Positions 8,165 to 15,952 of a DNA stretch of 53,389 nt are shown here, piece by piece (the stretch's first letter is position 1; each line of letters begins with the position of its first letter). The notes under the pieces are model-generated. The model saw only the letters and a list, made by a program, of their open reading frames with translations, made no database searches and had not been told where the DNA came from. The stretch comes from an uncultured bacterium (lineage in GTDB: Bacteria > Cyanobacteriota > Vampirovibrionia > Gastranaerophilales > Gastranaerophilaceae). The translations under genes were made by a program, and so were the position numbers. Location of the stretch: positions 1 through 53,389 of the forward strand of contig URYF01000004.1 in assembly GCA_900551965.1 (NCBI GenBank), read 5' to 3'.

Positions 8165-8779
8165 TTAATTATTTTTGGACGGAAGGTTAATATTACGCTT
8201 TTGCGCGAATTCCATAATTTTAGCATCATTATCAGCCACCACAAGCTCTAGCGGTATTCCAAGCTTCATAAGTTCAGATTGCTGTGGATTAAGATGTGCC
8301 ATGTGGTATTTTTCTTCTGCAACCCGTATGTCCCTTTTATCAACAAAATGTTTTACCATGCCTATTATTGGAGTACAGGCAAGAAGAACCTTTTTAAAAA
8401 GGTTTTGTGGTGGGTTTGCTCCGAAAGTTTCCTGGTATGCACTATATGCCATTACTTTAATATCTCCATCTTTCATTTCGGGATGCTGTGCTTTTAGTTC
8501 GGTTTCCTTTTCAGCAAGCCAAGCTTTTGCATCCTTTCTTGTCATTTTTACAAAATTGAGCTGTATTTCTGCGCGAACATCTTTTCTCGCTTTCTTCATT
8601 GCTTTTTTTAGAGCTCTTCCTTTTGTTCCTTGTGCTCTTAAATCAGCTTCTATTTCACTCATTCGCTTTGAATAGTATTCGCCAATTTGAAAATCGGAAA
8701 CTTTTTGCTTTTGTGCTTCTTTAAAAGGAGTAATCTCTCTAGAAGATTGAGATTCTTCCGATGTATGTTGTCCGCTCAC
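8165..8779 (-). CDS. Hypothetical 204-aa protein with GIP...AQK C-terminal motif
   Basis: I do not recognise a family. The product is highly charged and helical (about residues 30-110, rich in Lys, Ala and Glu). One short hydrophobic stretch (FKKVLLACTPIIGMV, about residues 126-140) could dip into a membrane. The last 35 residues contain GIPLELVVADNDAKI...FAQKRNINLP, which matches the C-terminus of the small protein encoded just upstream. The start is a GTG at 8779, 12 nt after the neighbour's stop, with AGGTAG upstream, so the two genes form an operon. The shared tail suggests a common binding partner or targeting role (inference). Confidence 0.7.
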   Translation of the reverse strand: MSGQHTSEESQSSREITPFKEAQKQKVSDFQIGEYYSKRMSEIEADLRAQGTKGRALKKAMKKARKDVRAEIQLNFVKMTRKDAKAWLAEKETELKAQHPEMKDGDIKVMAYSAYQETFGANPPQNLFKKVLLACTPIIGMVKHFVDKRDIRVAEEKYHMAHLNPQQSELMKLGIPLELVVADNDAKIMEFAQKRNINLPSKNN

Positions 8780-8791
8780 TAAAGGTAACGG

Positions 8792-8977
8792 CTACCTAGA
8801 TGGTACTTGACCTTTTGGAACTAAATTTAATCCGCTTTTTTGTGCATAATTTCTAATTGCGTCATCGCCTTGCGCGATAATATCTTGTGGAATTCCCATT
8901 GATTTTAGGTATTCATTGGGATTAAATTCCGGTCTTGGCGGTTGGGGCCCTTGCGGCATTGCAGCATCCATTGTCAT
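8792..8977 (-). CDS. Hypothetical 61-aa proline-rich protein with GIP...AQK motif
   Basis: This small protein (about 61 aa) is of unknown function. I use the ATG at 8977-8975 because it has an AAGG Shine-Dalgarno 7-8 nt upstream. An in-frame ATG at 9118 would add 47 residues but has no ribosome binding site. The N-terminal part is rich in Pro and Gln (PQGPQPPRPEFNPNEYLK). The C-terminal part GIPQDIIAQGDDAI..YAQKSGLNL is clearly related to the tail of the 204-aa protein encoded next. The conserved tail across two adjacent genes argues that this short gene is real. Confidence 0.6.
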   Translation of the reverse strand: MTMDAAMPQGPQPPRPEFNPNEYLKSMGIPQDIIAQGDDAIRNYAQKSGLNLVPKGQVPSR

Positions 8978-9159
8978 TATTTTACCTTTTTCTCTTGTAT
9001 TATTAAGCACACATTGCTTACATGTACTTAAAGTTTTTCCGCCGAAAAGAATTGCCCCGCCCCGCCATATCATATCATATCGGGCATTATAGCTGGATTT
9101 GAGGCTATTGAAAGTCATATTTACATTTCGTTACAATTGCAAGGTTGGACACATTTTAT

Positions 9160-9245
9160 TCTTGGTATCCTGAGGCTTTAGCCGAAGGTTCTCATTACTT
9201 TTCCTTTATTTTGAGATTCTTCGCTTTCGCTCAGAATGACAGTCC
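9160..9245. repeat. Degenerate intergenic palindromic repeat (TCCTGAG...TCAGAATGA type)
   Basis: The left arm 9166-9194 (ATCCTGAGGCTTTAGCCGAA...) and the right arm 9211-9241 (TGAGATTCTTCGCTTTCGCT, then CAGAATGACA) are imperfect inverted copies. Both resemble the family of intergenic repeats read as CCTGAGCGAAGCGAAG found in many unrelated bacterial genomes. A further small stem (GTCC/GGAC, 9242-9254) follows. The rest of the 9119-9338 gap shows no gene. The arms have diverged, so this copy is probably old. Confidence 0.6.
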
Positions 9246-9338
9246 TCACCGGACGGGGTACTTTGCCACCAGTTACCTTAAACCTTGGATTATTTTGATT
9301 TCACCCTCTCCTTTTTGGAAAGAACTATTGTGAGGAGA

Positions 9339-9935
9339 TTATGAATTACAAATTTTTAAAAGATTCTTTGCAGGAGCGTACCCCGGCAAAATCTCAAGGC
9401 AGTAATTCAAAGCCTTGCGGCATTTTTCTATATCTTTATCATTATAATAATAAATATACCCTAAAAGATAATGCAGCTCCGGATCATGATAAAACTTATC
9501 TTTCGCACGTCTTAAAAAAAACATCGATGCAGACATAAGATTATTTGCCCAAAACGCTCTGCCGATAAATTTGTAGCATTCCGGATTGTAATATGCCATA
9601 AAATCGGCATATTTAATTATTTTTTCAACATAATTCTCTTTACAATACAATATGAAAATATTCAAATCCAATTCAAGAAAATTTCTGACCTGAAAATATG
9701 TCGGAAAAGATTTTATTTCACCCTTTAACATTTGCAGCAAAAAAAGCCCCCAATCGGCTCTAATATCATTTTCAGAAGCCAGCTGAAAGAGCTTTTCTGC
9801 TTTATCTAACTTATCTAAAATTATACAGCAATAACCTGCTTCCACAAAGTATCCGTTATTCTCAAAATATGACCTGCAGCCTTTTATTCGTCCTGCCAAA
9901 AAATCTTTTTTAACATTTTGGTATTCATTTGTCAT
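9339..9935 (-). CDS. TPR-like repeat protein, 198 aa
   Basis: This is a cytoplasmic protein made of short helical hairpins resembling tetratricopeptide repeats. Recognisable units include LDKLDKAEKLFQLASENDIRADWG (about residues 40-63), LMSASMFFLRRAKDKFYHDPELHYLLGYIYY (about 133-163) and DIEKCRKALNYCLEILPGYAPAKNLL (about 168-193). There is no signal peptide and no catalytic motif. TPR folds mediate protein-protein contacts, and the partner is not evident. It is 30 bp from the start of the intergenic stretch behind the secreted TPR protein on the same strand, so they may share a scaffold function. Specific role unknown. Confidence 0.7.
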   Translation of the reverse strand: MTNEYQNVKKDFLAGRIKGCRSYFENNGYFVEAGYCCIILDKLDKAEKLFQLASENDIRADWGLFLLQMLKGEIKSFPTYFQVRNFLELDLNIFILYCKENYVEKIIKYADFMAYYNPECYKFIGRAFWANNLMSASMFFLRRAKDKFYHDPELHYLLGYIYYYNDKDIEKCRKALNYCLEILPGYAPAKNLLKICNS

Positions 9936-9965
9936 AAGAGATTACCACGGCTTATACAGTGCTGA

Positions 9966-11294
9966 TTACAATGACAAGTCACTCATCATTGATTTCATCA
10001 TCATTGCCTGAATAACTTCAGGTGAAAGATTTTTGTTTCCTTCTGACATATAAGGAAGCAAATCCATCATATCACTATTATCTTTTGACTTTTCATTTCC
10101 AAGAAGCATATTAAGTTCATCAAGTTCTTGCTTTTGTCTGATATATTCAGGATCTTTTGAAACTTCTTCAAACATCTTTGATGGAGTTTCATAGGCAAGT
10201 TTTACCAATCCTGAGTCAGATCTCTGGTTATCAAATTTCTTGATTTCCTTCATATCCTTCATTTCTTTTTCAGGAGTGTCTTCTCCGGTATTAACAGTTT
10301 CTTGGATTTTTCTTAACTGAATTTGTTTATACGTGTTATTAAATTCAGGTGAGAAACCATTGCCATATGGTGAGTTAATAAATCTATCAAGCTCTTCGTC
10401 TTGATCTCCAAACGGTAAATATACTTTATCTTTCTTATCTTTTTCATCCTCTGAAGCAGCATTTTCACTATCAGATCCGTTATTTTCTGCAGAAGCGGCA
10501 TTTTCTCCATCCTTACCTTCTTCTTCCTCAACAACAGGAGATAATTTATCTCTAAGTCTGGTAAGATTTTTAGTAATCAGAGTTTCAGGATCAACAGGAG
10601 TCAAGTCCATAGTCCGAGCCATCTCTGCATAAGGATATAACCATTCCGGTTCATTTACATTTTGATAACATTTTTCATCATCATTACCCATAACACAGTT
10701 ACGTCCATTTGTTGCATATTTAACAATCATTGGATTAGAGTTAAGCGCGATAACTTTTTCATAGGCCAAAATTGCATTATCTTTATCACTTACTTTTGTA
10801 TAGCACATTGCAAGGTAATAGAACCCTAAAGTATCACGAGGGTGAAGCCTTACATAAGAAATACATTCTTGCAAGCAGCCTGCAAAATCACTTTTGCGGT
10901 ATTTTTCTACAATACTATCAAAAGAAGGTTCAGGATAGAAAGAAGGACCAACTTCCCAACCCGGAGTTGATTCCGGATCACCATATACATTTCGTGAAGA
11001 TTCTCTCAAAGTTTCATTACGAGACAACTCAGGGGTAGGTGTACCCATGCCGGCATCATCACCAAAACCCGGATCCGAATATTCCATAGTGCCACCAGAC
11101 TGTCCCGCTAACGAGTTATCATAAAATTCACCCATACCGCGTTCTCTTGAACCGTCATCAACACTTCCGCTGTTACCCATAACATCATCCATTAAGCTAT
11201 ACTTTTTCAATGGACTTTCCCATGCAAAAGCCGCTGATGATACTACGTTCAGTACCATAACAGTTGCCAGTAATAACCCTATTTTCTTCTTCAT
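9966..11294 (-). CDS. Secreted TPR-containing protein, 442 aa
   Basis: I place the start at the ATG at 11294, which has a GAGGAC Shine-Dalgarno and opens a clear signal peptide (MKKKIGLLLATVMVLNVVSS then AAFAW). Upstream in-frame codons to 11414 overlap queH and lack a ribosome site. After a Gly/Ser/Asp-rich linker, residues about 115-185 hold a TPR-like segment (YRKSDFAGCLQECISYVRLH, then DTLGFYYLAMCYTK and DNAILAYEKVIALN). The rest is acidic and Lys/Glu-rich with no known domain, ending in a Met-rich tail. It is probably periplasmic or surface-exposed. No enzymatic motif is seen. Confidence 0.8.
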   Translation of the reverse strand: MKKKIGLLLATVMVLNVVSSAAFAWESPLKKYSLMDDVMGNSGSVDDGSRERGMGEFYDNSLAGQSGGTMEYSDPGFGDDAGMGTPTPELSRNETLRESSRNVYGDPESTPGWEVGPSFYPEPSFDSIVEKYRKSDFAGCLQECISYVRLHPRDTLGFYYLAMCYTKVSDKDNAILAYEKVIALNSNPMIVKYATNGRNCVMGNDDEKCYQNVNEPEWLYPYAEMARTMDLTPVDPETLITKNLTRLRDKLSPVVEEEEGKDGENAASAENNGSDSENAASEDEKDKKDKVYLPFGDQDEELDRFINSPYGNGFSPEFNNTYKQIQLRKIQETVNTGEDTPEKEMKDMKEIKKFDNQRSDSGLVKLAYETPSKMFEEVSKDPEYIRQKQELDELNMLLGNEKSKDNSDMMDLLPYMSEGNKNLSPEVIQAMMMKSMMSDLSL

Positions 11295-11397
11295 TAATCT
11301 GTCCTCTTTTGTATTTCTTATAATAAAAAAATCTTCTTTTTCAAAGATATTATATGATATTATTAATAATACGTCATAATACAAATGGACGATATTA

Positions 11398-11964
11398 TTA
11401 AAAATTTTTAGCAAATTTACAGCCGCAATAATTTTGTCTGTATAAATTTAATGATTTTGAAATTTGATTAGTTTTCAAAAAACCGTCATGCTTCCTAAAA
11501 TTTGTATCCAAATATTTTAAATCATATTCTTGCGCAATTTTATTACCTATTGCTGTCAGTTTTTCGTAATTTTTGTGAGGGCTGATAACCATAGAGGTTG
11601 TGAAAATATCTATATTATGTTCTTTTGCATACTCTGCCGCCTTCAAAAGGCGTAATTCAAAGCACTTATCACATCTTGCACCTTTTTCAGGTTCATTTTC
11701 TAAACCTTTAACGTAATCATAATATATTTCGGGTTCATATTCACCCTCTATCAATTCGCAACCAAAATAAGCGCACAGCTTCTTTTCCGCATACAACCTG
11801 GTGTTATATTCTTCCTGCGGGAAAATATTAGGATTATAAAAATAAACAATAACAGAATATCCCATATCCTGTAATAAAGATATGGGATAACCTGAACATA
11901 TACCGCAGCAAGCGTGCAGTAAAATCTTTTTATTTGAACAATTTATGTTTTGGTTTTCCGCCAT
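11398..11964 (-). CDS. queH: Epoxyqueuosine reductase QueH
   Basis: QueH (DUF208) performs the last step of queuosine synthesis in tRNA, reducing epoxyqueuosine with an Fe-S cluster and a second metal site. It is the non-homologous replacement for QueG. The sequence has the cysteine pairs of the family: HACCGICSG (about residues 15-23), CDKCFELRL (about 97-105) and the C-terminal YCGCKF. The SMVISPHKNYEKL stretch is also typical. I use the ATG at 11964; a TTG at 11970 is also in frame. The first 35 nt overlap the end of the VKOR-DsbA gene in another frame and no good Shine-Dalgarno is present, so translation is probably coupled. Confidence 0.93.
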   Translation of the reverse strand: MAENQNINCSNKKILLHACCGICSGYPISLLQDMGYSVIVYFYNPNIFPQEEYNTRLYAEKKLCAYFGCELIEGEYEPEIYYDYVKGLENEPEKGARCDKCFELRLLKAAEYAKEHNIDIFTTSMVISPHKNYEKLTAIGNKIAQEYDLKYLDTNFRKHDGFLKTNQISKSLNLYRQNYCGCKFAKNF

Positions 11965-13162
11965 TGTCAATTACCAATTGTTTTAAAGCAGGGTAGCCGC
12001 CTCTTGGAATACCCATTTCAAATTTATCACCAATTTGCAAAGTAGGGGTTCCCATTTGGTTATTATCTACTGCAGCTTTGATATCTTCTTGAATTTCCAT
12101 ATAAAGAGTTTTGCTATGTGCATCATCATATAATTTTTCCATATCAAGATCAAAACCTGATTCTTTAAGAACTTTTATAACATCTTCTTCAGTTGCAGGT
12201 TTTTTATCAAATAATAATGAACTTACTTCCCAGAATTTACCTTGTCTTTGAGCAGCGTTAGCATATTCAGCCATTGTACATGAACCATGGTGGAACTCCT
12301 GTGTCATATACGGGTTACAAGACATATCTAACGGCATATTATGATGTTCAACTCTGACATTATCAAACTCTGTAACAAGTTTGTGAAGCATCATATTAAA
12401 TACATAACACATCGGACACATATAATCCGTGTAAACATGAAGAACAACCGCATCTTTAGCATCTGAACCCAATACGTTGCCTTTTATAGCATATTTGTTA
12501 GTTTTAGCATTTATAAATTCGCCATAGCCTCTTTGAGATTTAAGCGCAGGTGAAAAATGAGCACTTTGATAAGCCCAGCCTAAAAATCCACCGGCAACAA
12601 TCATTACAATAATAAATGCTACTCTGTACTGAACAGGTTTAAGAGCATCAACAAAATCAAGCCAGCTTTGTTTAATCGCTCCGATAAAGTTTCCTTCAAT
12701 ACCCCAAACCGCAAATAATGCGATACATAAATCAATCAAATATGTAACAGCACACATGACACAGAGTTTATGAATACCAAATAAACTTACACAAAGTAAT
12801 ATCATTGAAACTGTAAATGAAATTATACCTAAAGAAGCAATATAATGAAATTTATTTTTAAATACTTCTAAAAACTTCAATCCCGGAATTTTTTTCAATT
12901 TATCAGCACCTAAAAGAACCAAGATAAATGAATACAAGAATAATCCCCAATAAGCAAGCGGTATTCCAAAGAATTGAGATTCCGTAGTTCTTGCAACGCC
13001 GTCACAATCTACAAAATCACTTATTGTACAAAAACTTGGCAAAGCATACTGATTAAAGTTAGCCTGATAATATATATATGCCAAATCAACAGTAACAAGC
13101 ATTCCTAATAATACAAGCAACACTATAACTATAGTTTTTAGTAAATGTTTTCTATCTTCCAT
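11930..13162 (-). CDS. Fused VKOR-DsbA thiol oxidase
   Basis: This enzyme is a self-contained disulfide-forming system of the cell envelope. The N-terminal VKOR domain (about residues 1-200, five membrane helices) carries the loop cysteines C45 and C53 and the quinone-side CVMC pair (C134, C137). The C-terminal thioredoxin/DsbA-like domain (about 230-400) has the active site CPMC (C249, C252) and the cis-Pro context MGTPTLQIG. In known VKOR-Trx fusions, electrons pass from substrate to the DsbA domain, then to VKOR and quinone. Such fusions are characteristic of cyanobacteria and some other phyla. A good Shine-Dalgarno (AAAGGGAG) precedes the ATG at 13162. It is encoded upstream of queH with a 35-nt overlap. 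Confidence 0.93.
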   Translation of the reverse strand: MEDRKHLLKTIVIVLLVLLGMLVTVDLAYIYYQANFNQYALPSFCTISDFVDCDGVARTTESQFFGIPLAYWGLFLYSFILVLLGADKLKKIPGLKFLEVFKNKFHYIASLGIISFTVSMILLCVSLFGIHKLCVMCAVTYLIDLCIALFAVWGIEGNFIGAIKQSWLDFVDALKPVQYRVAFIIVMIVAGGFLGWAYQSAHFSPALKSQRGYGEFINAKTNKYAIKGNVLGSDAKDAVVLHVYTDYMCPMCYVFNMMLHKLVTEFDNVRVEHHNMPLDMSCNPYMTQEFHHGSCTMAEYANAAQRQGKFWEVSSLLFDKKPATEEDVIKVLKESGFDLDMEKLYDDAHSKTLYMEIQEDIKAAVDNNQMGTPTLQIGDKFEMGIPRGGYPALKQLVIDNGGKPKHKLFK

Positions 13163-13238
13163 ATTTTCTCCCTTTCCTTTTTAAATATATATTACCTTTT
13201 CAGAAGAAATTAATCAACCGCTTTAATATCAATAATGC

Positions 13239-13267
13239 TTGAAGTATTTCAAAATTAATGTTAAAAT
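13239..13267 (+). promoter_or_regulatory. Predicted promoter of the MshEN-like/asparaginase pair
   Basis: TTGAAG (13239-13244), a 17-bp spacer and TAAAAT (13262-13267) lie 25 nt before the GTG start at 13292. Found by consensus match only. Confidence 0.5.
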
Positions 13268-13291
13268 ACCTTTAATCAGGGGCTAAACAAA

Positions 13292-14011
13292 GTGAACAGG
13301 GAATTTCTAACACAATTTTTAAATAAGATATCAAATTTTCCAAGCTGGGTTAAAGAAATCATCTACAACAGGCTCTCAGAAGAGGTGGAGACAGATAACA
13401 ATCCGGGGTATATTTTTGCAACATATAAACCTATTTTGACCTATAAAGGCAGATGTGAACTTGAGTTTAAAAAATCCGGATTTGATTCAAATATCTATAA
13501 TATTTTAAATGGCGCAGATAAGGATTTCAGCATCTCAGAAATTACCCTGAACACCTATCTTTCAATGGAAGAAATTGCCGGATACTTTCTGTTTTGCGTT
13601 GATGAGGGGTATTTTGAGCTGCCCGATAATTCACAAATTCTCAACATTGCAGGATTTTTGACAGGTAAATACAAGATGGGAGAATATTTTGTAAATCAGG
13701 GAGCAATCTCTTCAAATGAACTTGATAATGCTGTTAAAACAATTGAAGACAAAAAAACAGATAAAAAATTCGGTCAAATCCTGATTGATTTAGGACTTAT
13801 TTCTAAAAAACAGATTGAAACTCTGCTTCTAATAAAAGAAGAAGCTAAAAAAAGATTTGTCCTTGATTATAATGAAGTTCCTAAACTTAAACAAGAATAC
13901 CCAAATAATACAGAAAATTATATTGAAGAAATTCAAAATTTAAAAAATGAAAATACCAAATTAAAATCAAAATTAGAACAGTTATTAATGATGGTGAAAA
14001 AAAATGATTAA
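13292..14011 (+). CDS. MshEN-like domain protein with C-terminal coiled coil, 239 aa
   Basis: Residues about 128-195 (KMGEYFVNQGAISSNELDNA, then FGQILIDLGLISKKQIETLL) match the repeating pattern of the N-terminal domain of type II secretion/type IV pilus ATPases (MshEN/GspE_N), a fold that can bind c-di-GMP. There is no ATPase domain. The first 120 residues form a DUF4388-like or unknown helical domain, and the last 40 form a coiled coil. The start is GTG at 13292 with AGGGG upstream. The end overlaps the asparaginase gene by 8 bp. It may be a stand-alone c-di-GMP-responsive or pilus-linked adaptor (inference); binding residues are not certain. Confidence 0.6.
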   Translation: MNREFLTQFLNKISNFPSWVKEIIYNRLSEEVETDNNPGYIFATYKPILTYKGRCELEFKKSGFDSNIYNILNGADKDFSISEITLNTYLSMEEIAGYFLFCVDEGYFELPDNSQILNIAGFLTGKYKMGEYFVNQGAISSNELDNAVKTIEDKKTDKKFGQILIDLGLISKKQIETLLLIKEEAKKRFVLDYNEVPKLKQEYPNNTENYIEEIQNLKNENTKLKSKLEQLLMMVKKND

Positions 14012-14900
14012 CAAAAACACAGAACCGGCAAAATTAGTAATATCCAACAAAGATGGACTTATTGACAAAGAACATTTCGGATACGTTGTAAGAGGTGACA
14101 AAATTCATATTACAGAAAAAATCGGGGAAGATAAAAATTACCCGTTTTATATGTATTCTTGCCAAAAACCGCTTCAAGCAGCATTGATAATTGATTATGA
14201 ATTAGACCAAAAATATAATCTAACAGATGAAGAAATCGCTATATGCACGACATCTCATGCCAATGAAAAAGTTCATATTGACATTATTAAAAGAATTTTG
14301 GACAAATTTGAAATTTCACCAAGCAGATTGAAATGTGAAAACCGTGAACCGAATACAACCGCCCTTCACAATAACTGCTCAGGGGCACATGCAATGATGC
14401 TCGGACTATGCAAGCTAAACGACTGGGATATGGATAGTTATGATAATATTAACAACCCGCTACAAAAACAAATTAGAAAGAAAATAAATGAACTCTGCGA
14501 AACTAAAACAGACTATCCGATAACAAAAGACAGCTGCAAATTTCCTATATATTCTATGCCTTTAGAAAATATAGCAAAAGGGTATTTAAATCTTTTCTGC
14601 AATCCAAAATATGAAAAAATTAAAAATGCATTTTTGAATAATCCACATATTATTGGCGGTAAAAATAAAACAGATACCAAAATAATGGAACAGTCAAAAA
14701 AACTTATTTCCAAAATCGACACAAACGGGCTTAGCGTTGTTGTTAATCCGGAAATTGAAGAGGCATTTGTCGTCAAAATTTGTGATGCGGATAAAACTGC
14801 CCTGGAATTTGTTACAATAGATTTGATAAATAATCTTCACTGGGCTGAAATCGAAACTCTCCGAGACGATACCGCATGCGAAACCGTTACTTTGTTATAA
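14004..14900 (+). CDS. L-asparaginase II family protein (thermolabile/AnsII-type)
   Basis: This predicted enzyme hydrolyses L-asparagine to aspartate and ammonia. It belongs to the asparaginase family with a Ser-Lys style active site (Pfam Asparaginase_II), which is unrelated to E. coli AnsA/AnsB. Motifs are SCQKPLQA (about residues 51-58), TSHANEKVHI (about 86-95) and NNCSGAHAMMLG (about 125-136). At 298 aa it is somewhat shorter than the usual 330 or so, mainly in the C-terminal half. It overlaps the upstream gene by 8 bp (translational coupling). It also overlaps the convergent lysozyme gene by 14 bp at the 3' ends. No signal peptide, so it is cytoplasmic. Confidence 0.85.
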   Translation: MINKNTEPAKLVISNKDGLIDKEHFGYVVRGDKIHITEKIGEDKNYPFYMYSCQKPLQAALIIDYELDQKYNLTDEEIAICTTSHANEKVHIDIIKRILDKFEISPSRLKCENREPNTTALHNNCSGAHAMMLGLCKLNDWDMDSYDNINNPLQKQIRKKINELCETKTDYPITKDSCKFPIYSMPLENIAKGYLNLFCNPKYEKIKNAFLNNPHIIGGKNKTDTKIMEQSKKLISKIDTNGLSVVVNPEIEEAFVVKICDADKTALEFVTIDLINNLHWAEIETLRDDTACETVTLL

Positions 14901-15939
14901 GTTTAATTTTATTTCCAAGATAACTCTGTACATCTTTATTATAACCGGCAAGCTGGTTTTGGAAATTTTTGCCATCTTTTTTACATTCTGCGCGCAAAAG
15001 TTCAATTCCGCGGTTATAAACCTGCTGTGCCGTATTAATATTACTTTGAGGAATTTTGCCATTATACATTTTTACAGCAAGTGAAATATCAAATAACCGG
15101 CGTTTACTCAATCCGCTCATCTCTTTACCGGTTTTTGAGGACTTGTTATTTGTAAATTTATTTATTGCAGCCTCATATTTTCCGGCTTTTAAACAGTACA
15201 GAAGCCCCGGTGTTTTTTCAATAATAGCAGTTCCTTTATTAAATACCATATCAAGCAAAGCTTCTTTCATTGGCTGAGGAAGCTTTTCAAAATTTTTCTT
15301 TCCGCCAAGCAAAACACTAATATTTTCTTCCATTTTTAAAAGATCACTTGCGCAAAGTTCTGCAACCTTTTCTTTTGTTATTTCTCTGGGATCACCCGGT
15401 TTTAGAACATGACCTATACCAATTGTCAGAACTCCCGCCTTATCTTTATAAGGAGTCAAATGAAACTCATTAGCACCAAGTTCCCCATTATCTTCAACCC
15501 GTTTTAGTTTTTTCACAAAATCAAGACTTACACCCATTGACTTTGCAACATCATTTAAATTTTTAACATTTCTTATCTTGCGGGAAGGCGGCATTTTCAA
15601 AGTCTGCCCAGGACGAATTTTTTTCGCTTTTTCAGCATCTAACCCATTTAATGCCATAATGCTGCATACTTCAACATGAAATTTTTTAGCAATAGATTCC
15701 AAATTATCGCCGCTTTTAATCCTATAAGGAGGATTTTTAACAACTTTTATATACTTTGAACGCTCAATCTGTTGATCTGAAATATCCGCTCCCATTACAA
15801 TTTCATTAGGGATTTGGACCTTAGCTGCACCCTTAAAAATCGGCTTTGGTGCTGTTTTGACATGTCCGGCAGGAGCAGGCATAGAGACACCTGTAACCTT
15901 AACTTTTATATAATTCCATAAATTTGTAAGCCAATCCAT
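14887..15939 (-). CDS. LysM-GH24 lysozyme (muramidase)
   Basis: This peptidoglycan hydrolase has a LysM domain (about residues 48-95, YRIKSGDNLESIAKKFHVEV) followed by a T4-lysozyme-type GH24 catalytic domain (about 135-300). The catalytic triad pattern Glu-8aa-Asp-5aa-Thr is met in order by VED, TPYKDKAG and LTIGIGH, and DMVFNKG is also typical. There is no signal peptide and no obvious holin nearby, so the export route is unclear. I choose the ATG at 15939, 9 nt after AAGGA; an ATG three codons upstream sits too close to the ribosome site. It follows the amidase gene by 13 nt, so the two form a wall-lysis operon. No phage structural gene is nearby. Confidence 0.88.
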   Translation of the reverse strand: MDWLTNLWNYIKVKVTGVSMPAPAGHVKTAPKPIFKGAAKVQIPNEIVMGADISDQQIERSKYIKVVKNPPYRIKSGDNLESIAKKFHVEVCSIMALNGLDAEKAKKIRPGQTLKMPPSRKIRNVKNLNDVAKSMGVSLDFVKKLKRVEDNGELGANEFHLTPYKDKAGVLTIGIGHVLKPGDPREITKEKVAELCASDLLKMEENISVLLGGKKNFEKLPQPMKEALLDMVFNKGTAIIEKTPGLLYCLKAGKYEAAINKFTNNKSSKTGKEMSGLSKRRLFDISLAVKMYNGKIPQSNINTAQQVYNRGIELLRAECKKDGKNFQNQLAGYNKDVQSYLGNKIKLITK

Positions 15940-15952
15940 TTTATACATTCCT

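Noticed and set aside
8175..8675. Plus-strand 166-codon frame opposite the 204-aa gene
   Set aside because: It mirrors the charged helical minus-strand gene, has biased Ser/Phe composition, no ribosome site and no place in an operon.
9145..9333. Plus-strand 62-codon frame in the 9.1-9.3 kb gap
   Set aside because: It is read through the palindromic repeat, has an aromatic/Ser-biased composition and no Shine-Dalgarno.
9341..9538. Plus-strand 65-codon frame with GAGGAGA before its ATG
   Set aside because: The ribosome-like site is good, but the frame lies fully opposite the TPR gene and has no recognisable product; TPR repeats on the minus strand are convincing.
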